From assembly GCA_020746995.1 (NCBI GenBank), contig JAGPXD010000002.1:2914001-2978000 (forward strand): a stretch of 64,000 nt of DNA, read 5' to 3'. The notes beneath the pieces were generated by a model. That model saw only the letters and a list, made by a program, of their open reading frames with translations, ran no database searches and was not told where the DNA came from. Position numbers and translations under genes: made by a program. How positions within the stretch are numbered: the stretch's first letter is position 1; each line of letters begins with the position of its first letter. This document shows positions 1-11,686 of the stretch, piece after piece. This DNA comes from Plectosphaerella cucumerina (lineage: Eukaryota > Ascomycota > Sordariomycetes > Glomerellales > Plectosphaerellaceae).

Positions 1-145
1 CGAGCTACACCATCGCCCCGGACGACACACGCCTCCTGTCCTCCCACGGCTCCTTCCGTCCCTCAACTCCTGGTCAATCAATCCGACACATCTCCTCCGT
101 TCGACCGATTTCCTGGGACCCGACTCCCAGCAGCCGTCCGCCGTC

Positions 146-2917
146 ATGGACATCCACCGCTGCCGCTTCGTGCCCTTCCCGCCATCGCCAATCAATACGC
201 TCGCCTTCTCACACCCCTCCGCCCGCTCTACGCTGCAGGCAAACCTCTGCCGTCTGGCCGTCGGACGCGCAAACGGAGATATCGAGATATGGAACCCCTC
301 TCAGGGCATCTGGCACCAGGAGACCATCATTCAGGGCGGCCAGGACCGGTCGGTTGACGGTCTGGTCTGGGTCGTCGAGCCTGACGAGGAAGTCGAGTCG
401 ACGACAGGCGAGATCGTCACAATTCCCGGCCGCTCTCGTCTGTTCAGCATTGGCTACACATCTGCTGTCACCGAATGGGACCTCGAAAAGGGTCGTCCCC
501 TGCGCACCGCCAGCGGTCAGCACGGCGACATCTGGTGCATCGCTGCCCAGCCTCCCGCTTCCTCGGGCAAGAACAAGACCGCAGGCGCTTCCGACGCTGT
601 CACCAAGCTCGTTGCCGGTACCAATGACGGCGCTCTCGCCATCTACAGCATCGCCGACGGAGAGCTCCGCTTCCAGCGCGTCCTCGTCAAGTCTCCCACC
701 CGCAAGACACAGATGGTCAGCATCGCCTTCCAGTCTCGCGACGTTGTCGTCGTCGGCTGCAGCGACTCGACCCTGCGCGCCTACGATATGCGCAACGGCA
801 ATATGCTGCGCAAGATGACCCTCGGATCCGATCTTGTCGGCGGAGCCAAGGAGATCATCGTCTGGTCCGTCCGCTGCCTGCCCAGCGGCGAAATCATCTC
901 GGGCGACTCGACCGGCCACGTCACTATCTGGGACGGCAAGACATACACCCAGATGCAGCGGATACTGAGCCATCGCCAAGACGTGCTGAGTCTGGCTGCG
1001 GCCGCCGACGGCACCAGCTTCTTCAGTGGCGGTATGGACAGGAGGACAGTGCTGTACAAGAGGACCACCAGCAACGGTGGTCGCTGGGGCAAGGTCTGGA
1101 GCAGAAAGTACCACGAGCACGACGTCAAGACCATGGCCTCGTACGAGAGCGCCAAGATCAGTGTCGTTGTGTCAGGAGGTGAGCAATCCAGAGCGCCATC
1201 TGACGCGTCAAATGTTCGAATTTGCTAACCCCTTCCAGGTCCCGACGCCTCCCCCATAGTCCTTCCTCTCAAGGAGCATGGCCGAGAGAACCACCGCACC
1301 CTGCCCAACCTTCCCCAGCAGGCACCACTCCAGAGCGCATCCAAGGCCCGCTTCGTCATGAGCTGGTGGGATCGCGAGGTCAACATCTGGAAGCTGCGCC
1401 AGTCCGTCGCCGGGCTCTACGACAAGGACGGCGCCACCGCCGACGACCTCACCAAGAACCGCAAGCTCCTCAAGACTATTCTCGTCAAGGGCGAGTCCAG
1501 CATCGCGTCGGCCACCATCTCCTCCGACGGCGCCGTACTCGTGACCGCCACCTCCACGGATATCAAGGCCTTCCACCTCCGCCACAACAACCCCACGAGG
1601 CCCTCGGACGTGCAGCTCGCGCAGATCCAGGTCCCGAGGTCCCTTGTCAACAAGGGCGCCAGGAAGGTCCAGATCTCGCCCGACGGCAAGTGGCTCCTCG
1701 TCGTCACCGAGTCCAACCGGGTGCTCCTCGTGCCCATCACCTACGACGAGGAAGATCAGACCCCTGCCTTCGGTGCGCCCCAGAAGGCGACGCGCGTTCC
1801 TCGCAAGGTGGCCAAGGCCCTCACTCTCGGAGGACTGGGCAAGTACGACCGACTCATCTCACTCGTTGCGTTCGGCCCGGACAGCAGGATTGTCGCCGTC
1901 GCCGACCTCGCAGGTTACATTGATACATGGGTGCTCCGCGACTCCGGGGAGGAGTCCGCGTCATCCAGCGACCCTGACTCGTCAGACAGCGAGAGCGACG
2001 AAGAGGAGGAGAGCAGCGGCAACGAGGCTGTTGCGGCCGCCGAGAAGTGGCATCATACACCCGAGTCGACGCTGCTCCCCAAGCTGCTCTCCCCGCCCGC
2101 CGTGCTGTCCTTCACAGACGATGCGCCCTCCGTCACCAGAGCCGACGGCACCACGCCCACCGACTACACTCTCTTTACTATCACGACCAACTGGCACATC
2201 AGCGCCTTCCACCCCCTCGCAGGAGCCCTTACCCCCTGGACACGCAGGAACAACCAGCGCATCCCTCTGGCCATCCGCGACACCAAGGAGCCCGCAAAGG
2301 GCGTGCTCTGGCAGGGTCCCCGCGCCTGGATCTTCGGCGTCTCATACCTCTTCATGCTCGACCTCTCGCAGGACCTTGATGACCCTCGGGCGGCGCTGGT
2401 GGCTGCGGGCAAGGCAGCCGCTCTGGCCGGGCAAAAGCGCAAGCGCAAGGGCACCTCGGGCGCCGGTGGCCGCATGGCCGTGGGCTCTCTCGTGCCCAAC
2501 CAGGTCGACCGTTACGTCGGCGGCAAGGACAACGAGGGCAAGGAGTGGCAGCTCGACGTGGAGAACGCGGCCAGGTCCGAGGGCAGCGACACTGACATGC
2601 TCGATGCCGAGGACGATGAGGATGAAGAGCCCATGGCCGGCGATGACGACGACGAGGAGAGCGGTGGCCAGCTCGCGGCGCTGCGTAACAAGGGCGCCAA
2701 GGCCGTCGAGGCAACATCGTCCGGTCCGACCAAGTTCTGGGAGACGAGGAAATACCGCCCCGTCCTCGGCGTCGTGGCCCTGGAGCCCGAGTCAAGCGAC
2801 GAGAAGACGGCACACGCGTCCGGGCAGCGGCCGCTCGAGGTTGTCCTCATCGAGAGGCCCATCTGGGATGTCGACATGCCCGAGAGGCTCTTTGCGGCCA
2901 ACGAGGTGGAGCGGTGA
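146..2917 (+). CDS. UTP4: UTP4-like WD40 protein of the small-subunit processome
   Basis: Two exons, 146-1178 and 1239-2917, give 903 residues. The 60-nt intron has GTGAGC, a GCTAAC branch site and CAG, and leaves the frame intact across a split Gly codon. The N-terminus (MDIHRCRFVPFPPSPINTLA) followed by WD40 repeats such as GRANGDIEIWNP, GTNDGALAIYS and GDSTGHVTIWDG is typical of Utp4 (human cirhin). Utp4 is a t-UTP subcomplex protein needed for rRNA transcription and early 18S processing in the nucleolus. Two acidic stretches, near residues 586-610 and 792-820, fit a nucleolar protein. The length is somewhat above yeast Utp4, as is usual in filamentous fungi. The family call is from recognition of the sequence; the role is known from the family. 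Confidence 0.88.
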
Positions 2918-5900
2918 GCGTGCGTGGCATGGCAGAGCTTTTGTGTCAGAGGGGTGGGATGTACGTGTCACTGTGAGGAGGGTGTCCCATTGGCGCACGC
3001 GTCATGTGCATAGAAGGAGATTTTTGTACAGAACCGGAGTTGCGGAAATGGAAAAGATTTGTTCACGTTGCATGACGACGCTGCGCTGTCGAGAGCGGCA
3101 GTAGATCTGCTTCATGTGATTGTGTTGATCGCCGATAGTGATAGATGGTATCCGGTTGTCTGCCGGGGAGAGATATCGCGAGGCCAGATTGTCGATGGTC
3201 TTGGTTAGGGGTGGTACGTGGCTGCTGTCGCGTCCAGGCACCACGGGTTGATGAGGCATCTCTTTAGCATGTGGTCCGTACATGATCTATCATCTGACCG
3301 TTAACATCACGGTGTTAAGATGCTTCTGCGATGTTTGCAGGTGTCTCTCGATATCTGCACAGCTGCTGCTTCTTTGCATCCTTGGCGGTCGTCTCGTGAC
3401 AACCTCATGTCCCGACCGACATGTCGTCGTCTCGCGCTGGTGCCGCTTAGTCATGTCGCATCTCATTTCTGATCGGCCAAGGCCGTCGCCGCCGTCCCCG
3501 CTCGGCACGTCGAAGCCGCAGCTAGCGCACGTCGCCTCAGGTCGGGTCCGTGCTCGAGCGAATCGACGCCAGCAGACGCGCGTCCACCCGTTCTCGCCGC
3601 TTCGATGCGACACATCGGCGGGGGGGCCCCTCGAGAGCTCGACTCGGTCAAGGGAGCGACTTGCTTGTTGGTCACTGGTCGGGATGGCCTCCTCAAACTT
3701 TGTCTGCTTTAAGCAAGAGGGGAGAAAATAAGTCCACGGCGGGATGCGGGGACGGACGGTGAGGCGGCTGGGCGGCTGACGAGAGAGAGCCAACGTCTTA
3801 GCATTAAGCATCATCTGGTCCCCATTGCCCCCCATCGTATTGATGGGGTCCAAGTTGCGGATGTCTTGACCGACCAACGCTCAATGGAAGGGAGTATCGG
3901 CGCTAAGGTTCGCCGAGTCGCCAGTCTCGTCAGCTTCGTCAGCTTCGTCAAACCTTCCTGCCTGGGCGGCCAGGGTCGTCTAGGAAGGGCGAGAGACTCG
4001 GCCAAGAAAGGGGTGGGAGCAGAGAGTCTGGGTGGGACTGGGGGCTGTTTCTGGCTGCCACGGCTTGGGCACAACCGGATCGGCACAGATGCATGCCTAG
4101 GAGGCGGTCTGTCTTGCGACGGGTTCGGTTGGGCTCGTCGGTATCGTGTCGTCGATGTCAGCGGCGGCAGAACCACGGCATGGTCAACCCCAAAGTGCTT
4201 ATGACCGTGACCTCTCGCTTGTGCGGAGTTGACAAACATCTGCCTCGGTGCTTGCTTACTCGGGCGCCTCGCCGGCCCATGCTCGAGTCTATGAAACCGC
4301 AAAGCTTGCCGCGAGCCGTGAACGCATCCAAATATAGAGCCAAGCTTTCAAGATGGGACGGCTGTTGTTACTGCTGTGCTGCTTCCCGCGACGTCAGTGA
4401 GGCTGCCTCGACACAGGAACAGGCAGGGCTATAAAGATACTCAAATGTCGATGCCAGTTCGAGGCTGACCCTCGGGTTCCAGAAGACCCTGAGAGCAGGA
4501 GCCCATCACCTGGTGACCGGACGGCACGTTATTCCGCTGGCCTGCATGTAACAATTGGAGACGGCCGCCCGCCATGCCGGAAGGAGATGCGAAGGGACGG
4601 CCTCGCGAGTCGCTAGTGTTAGACAATGCAACCCTAAAAGCCAACAGGGAGTGATGGGGTCACTCCACGGCTGTCGGCAATGTCGACCTCCAACGGAGAT
4701 TGATGGTGTTAAGCCCTGCTGGACCCTCGCTGTAGCCCGGCCCTGGACCTCGTTCAATGGCTGGCTTCTCCCACTGTTCGAGGGGGTTGCAGAGACACGA
4801 TGCCGACCGCGTGCTGCTGCTCTGACGGCACGCTTTTCTCCCCGAGCGTGACGGCGGGTTCTACGGGATCCGCGGGGGGGCCACCGGCAAGACCAAGACT
4901 CGCATGCATGCTCGATGCCGACCTGCCGTGGCATCAGTGGGCAAGGCTGCGATGCGGCCAATGAGACGCGATGGGGACCTTGCCTGCTAAGACAGGCGTC
5001 GTACGACGGCCAAGAGGACGCTGGCTATTTTCCACCCGGGCCAAGGAGCTATTGCGGCTGCCCTATTCAAGCGGTTTTTTTTTTTGAGCAAGGCGTCCTT
5101 CGAGGCGCTCAGGGTCCAAGAGCAGAGGGGTGTGATGGACGAGACGAGGCGAGGCGAGGGGAGATGAGGCTCGAAAGTCGGGAACACGGCTTCCCTGACG
5201 ATGGACAACGATTCTCGGCCGCCGGAGACGCGAGCGCGGAGTGAGGGCGCCCCCTTTGCCGGGAGAGAAGCGTGCGCGTTCCATGCTAGCGTTCATCCAA
5301 TGTCAATCAATCGCCCGCCGTTTTTACGGTCAATGTGCGTCGAGTTTCGCAGGCGTTGGCGCAGTGGGGAAAAAAATCGGCGCTCGGGCGGGTGAGGTTC
5401 ATTGGACAACTGAATGGCAAATTGAACGAGGACGCCCTCGAGGATCGTGAATGGCAGAGACAGGCGAACGATCGGCGGAGTCCCCGTTGATCGCAGGGTC
5501 CGGGGCAAGACAAGCGGGTGGTGGTCAAGATGTCGAGCACCGGCGAGCGAAGCGTGGCGTAGCAGTTCAAAGTTGGGGAGCAGAGGGCCCCGGCCTGGCC
5601 GCTCGCTGTGCCACACAGCCTCTGCCGCAGCACCCAGGCGGCCAGACCAGGCCGTCGCTCAATGGCTGAAAATGGAACAGCCACGCCTCGTCATCGCCCC
5701 CCCCCTCCGGATTGCGTCGCCGCGTTGCCTCCCGTCCACGTACCTACTGTGCCTGGCCAGGCGTACTTGACACGAGCAATCTGATGGACGCGACACAGCT
5801 CGTCCGCCAGCCATGCGCTGGAACAAACGTACCTGGCTAACATGCCTCCTGTCATCCCGTCGTCAGCCGTGACGTGCGGGCCTGGCGACAGTGATTGACA

Positions 5901-7233
5901 TTGCGCTGCGCAAGCCAAATGATGAATTCGCCGACGCGTGTCGTGAGGAAGAAGACTCAACTCGGGGGAGAGACGAACATCCCTCATAGTAGCCACACCA
6001 GATGGCATGAGAATCGACCGGGAATGGATCCCTTCGAGGCAGCACCCGGATACTTGTAGCAGTCGAGTCTGGCAGTGTGGTGTTCAATCCGAAAAGTCGC
6101 TGCCTTGAGATGCCGTTGTCCCAGTCAAATCCAGCAGGTATCTCTTCTTCCTTCAGTGTTTGCTGTCTCCAGTGGATCCCGCTTGCCCGGGACGTGGAGG
6201 CACATTGGAGTACGTACCCGGTCGACTCGATATGCTCCACTCTTCGAAGCCTTTGATGTCCGCCTGATTGGCCCGTGTCGCACAGCTGACGCGTAACTTG
6301 CACATGCGGAGGGCCCCTTGGCCCCCCAGAGGACAGTGAGGTGCGCCAAAGCCCCCCCGGCGGGCCTTCTGTGTCCACGTCCTCCTCTCCAGTCCCGTCC
6401 AGTTCTGTCCGCCCCCCTTGGCCGACCGACCGAGCCACTGCCACTGCTCGACAGTGGATGGCGACGCACACGCAACACTCCCCCAGCGCCTTGCACATCC
6501 ATCTCTCTCCGCCCCGACTTCCACTTCTCACCCCCTGCCCGCTGGAGCAGAACCCTTTCCCTCTTTACCCCCCCCCCCTGGTCCACCGCCGGCAACCCGA
6601 TCGCTGCGCCCTCTCCTCCCTCTCCCCAGCGCTGGTGCTTTTCTCTCCTCCCACTTCCCGCCCATTGTGCCTCGACACGCCGGCACGCACCTCTTCGACG
6701 ACGCCCACGAGAGACGACTGGATTTTCCACCCGAAGAAGGAAACGGAAGCAAGAGCGAGGACATTGTACGACAACCGGATCGTCAAAAGGTGTTGAGACA
6801 CCGCGAGCGCCATCCGTCCTTCGCCTACCTGCCGCTGCCAGGTACTTCGGTCCAGAAGGCGTCATAATTCCCCGGCATCGACTCGAGCCCGACGAATTCG
6901 ACAACAACAACGACAGCAGCGACGACCGCCTGCGACGACCGACTCGACGACAACACTGCGCTCCTACGACTGCGCGGTATCATCTTTGCTCTGTCAAACG
7001 GTCGCTACCTGCGCACTCATCTACCCCGGTGGCAACCTAGGCCCACGAGTCCAGCCCGGACCCAGGCGCTGACGACGACTCGACCGTCGGCCACACCACC
7101 CACCACAACCTCATAACAGAACGCATACCACCCATCCGGGACACCTCCCGGTCAACTTCTCGACGTCAATTCAGGACATCTCAATTTGATTCTTGGCGTC
7201 GGTCGACACCAGAATCACCATCTACCGCCCATC
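2918..7233. other. 4.3-kb intergenic region, no gene supported
   Basis: No reading frame here has convincing codon use, splice signals or a recognisable domain. It includes the 3' end of the UTP4 transcript and probably a long promoter and leader for PNG1. Pyrimidine-rich runs lie between about 6330 and 6720, and a run of T is at 5077-5086. Longer open frames, for example 6318-7040, follow the C-rich composition rather than protein-like sequence. A non-coding RNA cannot be excluded. Confidence 0.5.
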
Positions 7234-8700
7234 ATGGCTGGTCAGCGCCCCCCGCCCGGCCAGCATGGCCCTCCATCGGGCCAAGAAGGCGACTACGGCG
7301 AGGATTGGGCTCGGGATCTCAGAATTCAATTCGAGTCGCTTCTCCGCGACAAGCGCATGAACGAGATCCGATCCAGGTCACGACACGGCACACCACAACC
7401 GCACGACTACACAGATGGCGCAATGAGCCCCTCGCCAAGCCGGCCATCTACATCCTACGGGACGCCGACACCACCATCCTACTCTTCGATACGCCATCTC
7501 CCCAAGATCCCCACGCCGCCTCAACCTCACGATCGCGAGTCGCAGAAGTTCCGCAACATGCTCATCAGCCTCTCGCTTACACCAACCAAGTACGAGAACC
7601 CCGGTCTGCTCGATGAGGCTTTGCAACACATCCCGCTGTCCAGGATATACGAGGAGGCCGATGAGGAGAGCCAGGTCTTCCAGGCCGAGGCTGAGTCCAT
7701 GGGCGACGGTCGGAAGCCTGTCTGGGGATATCAGGACTGCGTCATCCGCGCATTACTGAGGTATGTTCAAAGCTCCCCCGCGCAGTGCATTGCCGTGTCA
7801 GATCAGGTCTAACTTGTCCAAAGATGGTTCAAGCGATCCTTCTTCACATGGGTCAACAACCCTCCGTGCACGGTTTGCTCTTCGCCCACCATCGCCCAGG
7901 GCATGACCGCCCCCTCCCCGGAAGAGAGCGCTTGCGGCGCGCTTAGGGTAGAGCTCTACCGCTGCTCGCTCGCGGCCTGCGGTGCCTTCGAGCGGTTCCC
8001 GAGGTACGGCGACGTCTGGCGTCTGATCCAGACTCGTCGCGGCCGCGTCGGCGAGTGGGCCAACTGCTTCAGCATGTTCTGCCGCGCTGTCGGCGGCAGG
8101 GTGCGCTGGGTATGGAACGCTGAGGACCACGTCTGGACCGAGGTGTACTCGGATCACCAGAAGCGATGGGTCCATGTCGACTCCTGCGAGGAGGTCTGGG
8201 ACAACCCTCGGATCTACACAGAAGGCTGGGGCCGCAAGATGTCATACTGCATCGCCTTTTCCATCGACGGCGCGACCGACGTCACCCGGCGCTACGTGCG
8301 CAAATCGGAGCACTCGAACGAACGCAACCGATGCCCCGAGGAGGTTCTCCTCTACATCACCCAGGAGATCAAGAACATTCGCCGCGCCAACATGAGCAAG
8401 GACGAACGCTTCCGGCTGGAGAAGGAGGACTCGCGCGAGGACAAGGAGCTCCGCAACTATGTCATCAGCTCCATCACCCACGCCGTCACACAGCTTGTGC
8501 CCACCAACGGGCCCATCCCGCCCCCCAACCCGTCAGCCGTCAGCACCAACCCCCCGCGACAGCAGCAGCGGCGCGACGACACCAAGCTGCCTGCAGAGCA
8601 GCCGGGACGGCAAACAGGCTCGGCAGAGTACGCCGCCGCGAGGAGCCGCCACCCTCCCAGCGACCCAAACCAGAGGCGCGAACCCCCGCGCGGACCGTAA
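7234..8700 (+). CDS. PNG1: PNG1-like protein (peptide:N-glycanase fold, catalytic Cys missing)
   Basis: Exons 7234-7760 and 7824-8700 give 467 residues. The 63-nt intron has GTATGT and a GTCTAAC branch. The transglutaminase-like core is intact: a zinc-binding pair (PPCTVC and CSLAACGAFERFPRYGD), the catalytic His near residue 278 (DHVWTEVYS) and Asp near 295 (HVDSCEEVWDN). In active PNGases the nucleophile sits in GRCGEWANCF. Here the segment reads GRVGEWANCF, so the Cys is Val at about residue 251. Family knowledge: cytosolic PNGase removes N-glycans from misfolded glycoproteins during ER-associated degradation, and filamentous ascomycete PNG1 (Neurospora crassa) is reported to lack activity while keeping a growth role. 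A catalytically dead structural or glycan-binding role is therefore inferred. The first ATG with good context, at 7234, was chosen over an upstream in-frame ATG at 7186 because family proteins start near it. Confidence 0.88.
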
Positions 8701-10644
8701 GGACAGGACGGCTACCCGACACGCCACGACCGCGGCTTCATGGACCCGGCCTGGTGTGCCCCGACTACATAATACCATAATCCATGTCCATCAGCGATCA
8801 CCGAGCCCGTCACACTCGACCGCCACTCAATCAACAACCACGTACACACCCGACGAACGACAATCCTTGCTTCCCCCGCCACCTTGGCATGGGACACGAA
8901 CGAGGACTCGAACCTGTATCTGCAACACCATCTTATATTCCCTTTGTCACTACTTACACTCTGGAAACATTCAAGTCCGACCAGCACCAATTGGCCGCTG
9001 AGCTCGGCACAGGAAGACGGCGCTTTTTTTCCTTTTTCTCTTTTTATCCAAGGAGGATACTCTCAGGCGATTACCTGCGATTGCTTCTTTGGGGGGGTTG
9101 GCGTTTGCGGCGCGAGTCGACGGCGGCGGCGTGGAGCCTGGAAAAAAGGGCTCACCGCACGCGCCCGACGTCGCTGGGCGCGGCGCCCCGGCGTTCCGGC
9201 TGGCATTGTCACAATGTCTGTCCAACATATTTCCCATGTTCTGCATGAGCGATGATCTTAGGAAGGCAGGTCGACCTGACCTGGGGTGGGAAGGGGTGGA
9301 GTTTGCAGCGCCGCACCGGTGTGTGGCCCGGATTTGCATCTGGGGCTGAGGACCGCGAGCTCCCAAGCCCGTCCGAATAGAGAAGATGACTTTTCAAGAT
9401 TTTGTGACCATGTCCCTATCGTGTGATGCAACTGTCGTCCGAGACTTGGAACTATGCCTCGGAGGCGTGAGCCTGTCAGGACCTGGACCACGACGATCAT
9501 CACTCGGGCGAGGTGACGGCTCCACGGGAGCCCCATCAGAACTGAAGCCTCCACAATATGATCATCACAGCTTTCGGCCAGGGGCATGTTGCAAGATTCC
9601 CATCTTGCCTGCTTGCCACCCCCGGCCCACGCAAGAACGTGCGCGATCAGCGAGCGACCGGCCGAGACATGACTCTCGACCGAAGCGGTGGAGCGACCAG
9701 ATCGTCAGTCTCAATCCCAGGGACGTGAGAACTGGGATACGGATTTTTTGCATCAAGAGATTTGTTCGCCGACGCTGGGATGAACTGATCCGCGCCGTCA
9801 CCGCCTGGGGCGTAAGAAAACCCCTCTCGTCAGACATGCCGCGAAGCCGTGACGTGACGCCGGCGTGCAGACCAAGAGGGCCGGATTGAGGCTGTGCTGC
9901 CAAGAATGGGGGTCGGTGCAGGGGGGCCTGCTTCTGGCTTGGCGCGATCGATGGGGCAGATCGGTGTGAGCTAGGGCTGTCGGTCTGGTCGGTGAACTCG
10001 GTCAGGGGTATGACGCTGGGCTTCACGATTGCAACCTCTTACTGGGAGCTCTGTGCATGTATCAGTGGGGAAACAGGACCTAGGTAATTTGAGTTGGGTT
10101 TGTTGTCAAAGGGGGTGGTGCAAGAGCTCATAATATGATTGTTAGTTGGTGGAGAAACAAAGCGGTGATGTGAGAGTTGTATTCAAACATCTTCTGCACA
10201 AAGAAAAGAACATGTATGCCAAACACCGTTGACTTGACGCAGGGCTGTTTTCCTGTCGTGAACACCTTCATTGTATGTTGGAATCGTCTGCTTATGGCAC
10301 AAGACTCCGAGTGAGCAGTGGTCTGGCTTCCTCGCCATTATCGGTTTTACGATTGCTCACACGAGGATGCCTTATCAGCTGTGCCAAACAAATTGAAAGC
10401 TTAGGTGATGTTTGCACTCCATCTGTATCAGCTTCAGAGTTGCTAAAATGAGACATTTGTTCAACGTTTACAATCGCTTGCCACGGCCATGAAATCGAGT
10501 ACACTCATTCTTGAAGGGCTGGAAAGATTCAAGACAAGTCATTGACTCCACGAAGGGCATGTGATTCACAAACACACCTGGCATGGATGTCTACATCACA
10601 AGGTGACAAATGAGTTGATTTCAACTGGCTAATTTACCCGACTT
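8701..10644. other. Intergenic, no gene supported
   Basis: This is the 3' flank of PNG1 and the far upstream flank of the small Cys-rich gene. Frames in it have no domain-like sequence, and no RNA gene was seen. The stretch from about 10050 to 10640 is visibly richer in A and T than the coding regions around it. Confidence 0.5.
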
Positions 10645-10774
10645 TGCATGATCACCTCAGTGCTGAGCACAACGGACTTGCTCATGGAGAAGCACTGTGT
10701 CACTGAGGCACTTACAGCACGATCACTGACCAGAACATCACCCAACACCGTGCAACTCAGAAGGTGATCATGCA
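10645..10774. repeat. Inverted repeat TGCATGATCACCT, arms 104 bp apart
   Basis: TGCATGATCACCT at 10645-10657 recurs as its exact reverse complement at 10762-10774, about 190 bp upstream of the ATG of the small Cys-rich gene. More TGATCA and GATCACT words lie between and after the arms. It could be a pair of sites for a dimeric regulator. No known factor is assigned. Confidence 0.55.
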
Positions 10775-10819
10775 TCTTTGACAGAATGATCAGTGATTCT
10801 CAGGCCTCAGTTCTCGATG

Positions 10820-10826
10820 CTATAAG
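10820..10826 (+). promoter_or_regulatory. TATA box of the small Cys-rich gene
   Basis: CTATAAGAA lies about 140 bp upstream of the ATG at 10961. It is followed by a leader of about 105 nt with almost no G, typical of strongly expressed or stress-related fungal genes. Confidence 0.55.
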
Positions 10827-10960
10827 AAGACATCAGGTCTCCTGGGGATTTCTTCAACTCTCCCATCAACAACCACCACTACAAACAAGCCTACCAACCA
10901 AACAACACAACCAAACCACACTACCACATTCCCACACCCCCACACTCAAGACATTTCAAA

Positions 10961-11122
10961 ATGCCTTCCACCAACACCCCCACCACTGGATCTGCATCCA
11001 ACTGCTCCGGCCATGCCGAGAACAACACCTCGCAGCACACCAAGCCCCAAGTGGAAAATGTCACTGTCTGCAATGCCTGCTGGAGGCCCATGACGCACTG
11101 CGTCTGCGTCTTTGGCGGCTAA
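10961..11122 (+). CDS. Small Cys-rich protein, 53 residues, with possible further coding after the stop
   Basis: An ATG in good context opens a 53-residue frame with a Ser/Thr/Asn-rich first half and a compact Cys/His end, CNACWRPMTHCVCVFGG. The CxxC..HCxC spacing could bind one zinc ion (inference). The frame ends in TAA at 11120-11122. In the same frame the sequence continues without a stop to 11216, then shows a clean 58-nt intron (GTAAGC, TTACTGAC branch, ACAG) and a second exon, 11275-11375, ending in TAG. That would make a 118-residue protein with one internal TAA. Either the short form is the gene, or a nonsense change has cut a longer one. The family is not recognised. A TATA box and a G-poor leader support transcription. 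Confidence 0.55.
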   Translation: MPSTNTPTTGSASNCSGHAENNTSQHTKPQVENVTVCNACWRPMTHCVCVFGG

Positions 11123-11375
11123 GCAATAGCCACCGAGACTATCTCGAGGCTGTCAAATGAGTTTGACGCCCTGAACGAGGCTGAAGCCGGCTCTGCCCAT
11201 CAACTGGAACGACTTGGTAAGCACAAGCTCGCGTCTGAATATTTTCAGAATTCTGCTTACTGACGACAACACAGCACCATATGATCACTATGGACGCAGC
11301 ACGGAAAGATACACGTTCCAGCGACATAGGCAGGATAGGTGGAAGCGGCTCGGGAACCTACCCGATCAGTTCTAG
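11120..11375 (+). pseudogene. Possible lost 3' coding part of the small Cys-rich gene
   Basis: Downstream of the TAA at 11120-11122 the same frame stays open (segments such as TISRLSNEFDALNEAEAG). It crosses a well-formed intron, 11217-11274, in the correct phase, and ends after RQDRWKRLGNLPDQF at 11375. Frame continuity through a consensus intron is hard to explain unless this was, or is, coding sequence. A single change at the TAA codon would account for it. Confidence 0.5.
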
Positions 11376-11686
11376 GCAGCCGGCGGAGAACAGAGAATAA
11401 AGCGTGATAAAACACAAATTTGCAGCGTATTCGACCCCGAGTGAAGTGTGATGACTACACATGTTGAGTGATGATGTTCCTTGTAAGGAGCGCGGTAGCT
11501 CATGACGAGATTCAGGCATGCTGCGGAAGTGCCACGCCTCTCCCGACAGTGTATGTGTATGACAACGTTCACAAGAAAGGTAGACAGAATACAAGAAGTT
11601 TCGAACCATCTATGATAACCTATTTGTCGTAACTGGTAGCATTGGCGGCATTGCTACAACCGTCTACGTTGTATGCATCACCCATT
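11376..11686. other. Intergenic between convergent genes
   Basis: This 311-bp stretch holds the 3' flanks of the small Cys-rich gene (plus strand) and the MFS transporter gene (minus strand). Nothing else is seen. Confidence 0.5.

Noticed and set aside
209..1120. Long minus-strand open frame opposite UTP4
   Set aside because: It is antisense to clear WD40 coding sequence and its composition follows from the GC-rich codons of the real gene.
6318..7040. Open frame of 240 codons before PNG1
   Set aside because: Pro/Ser/Arg-rich with no domain; several frames and the opposite strand are open together, as expected of C-rich DNA.
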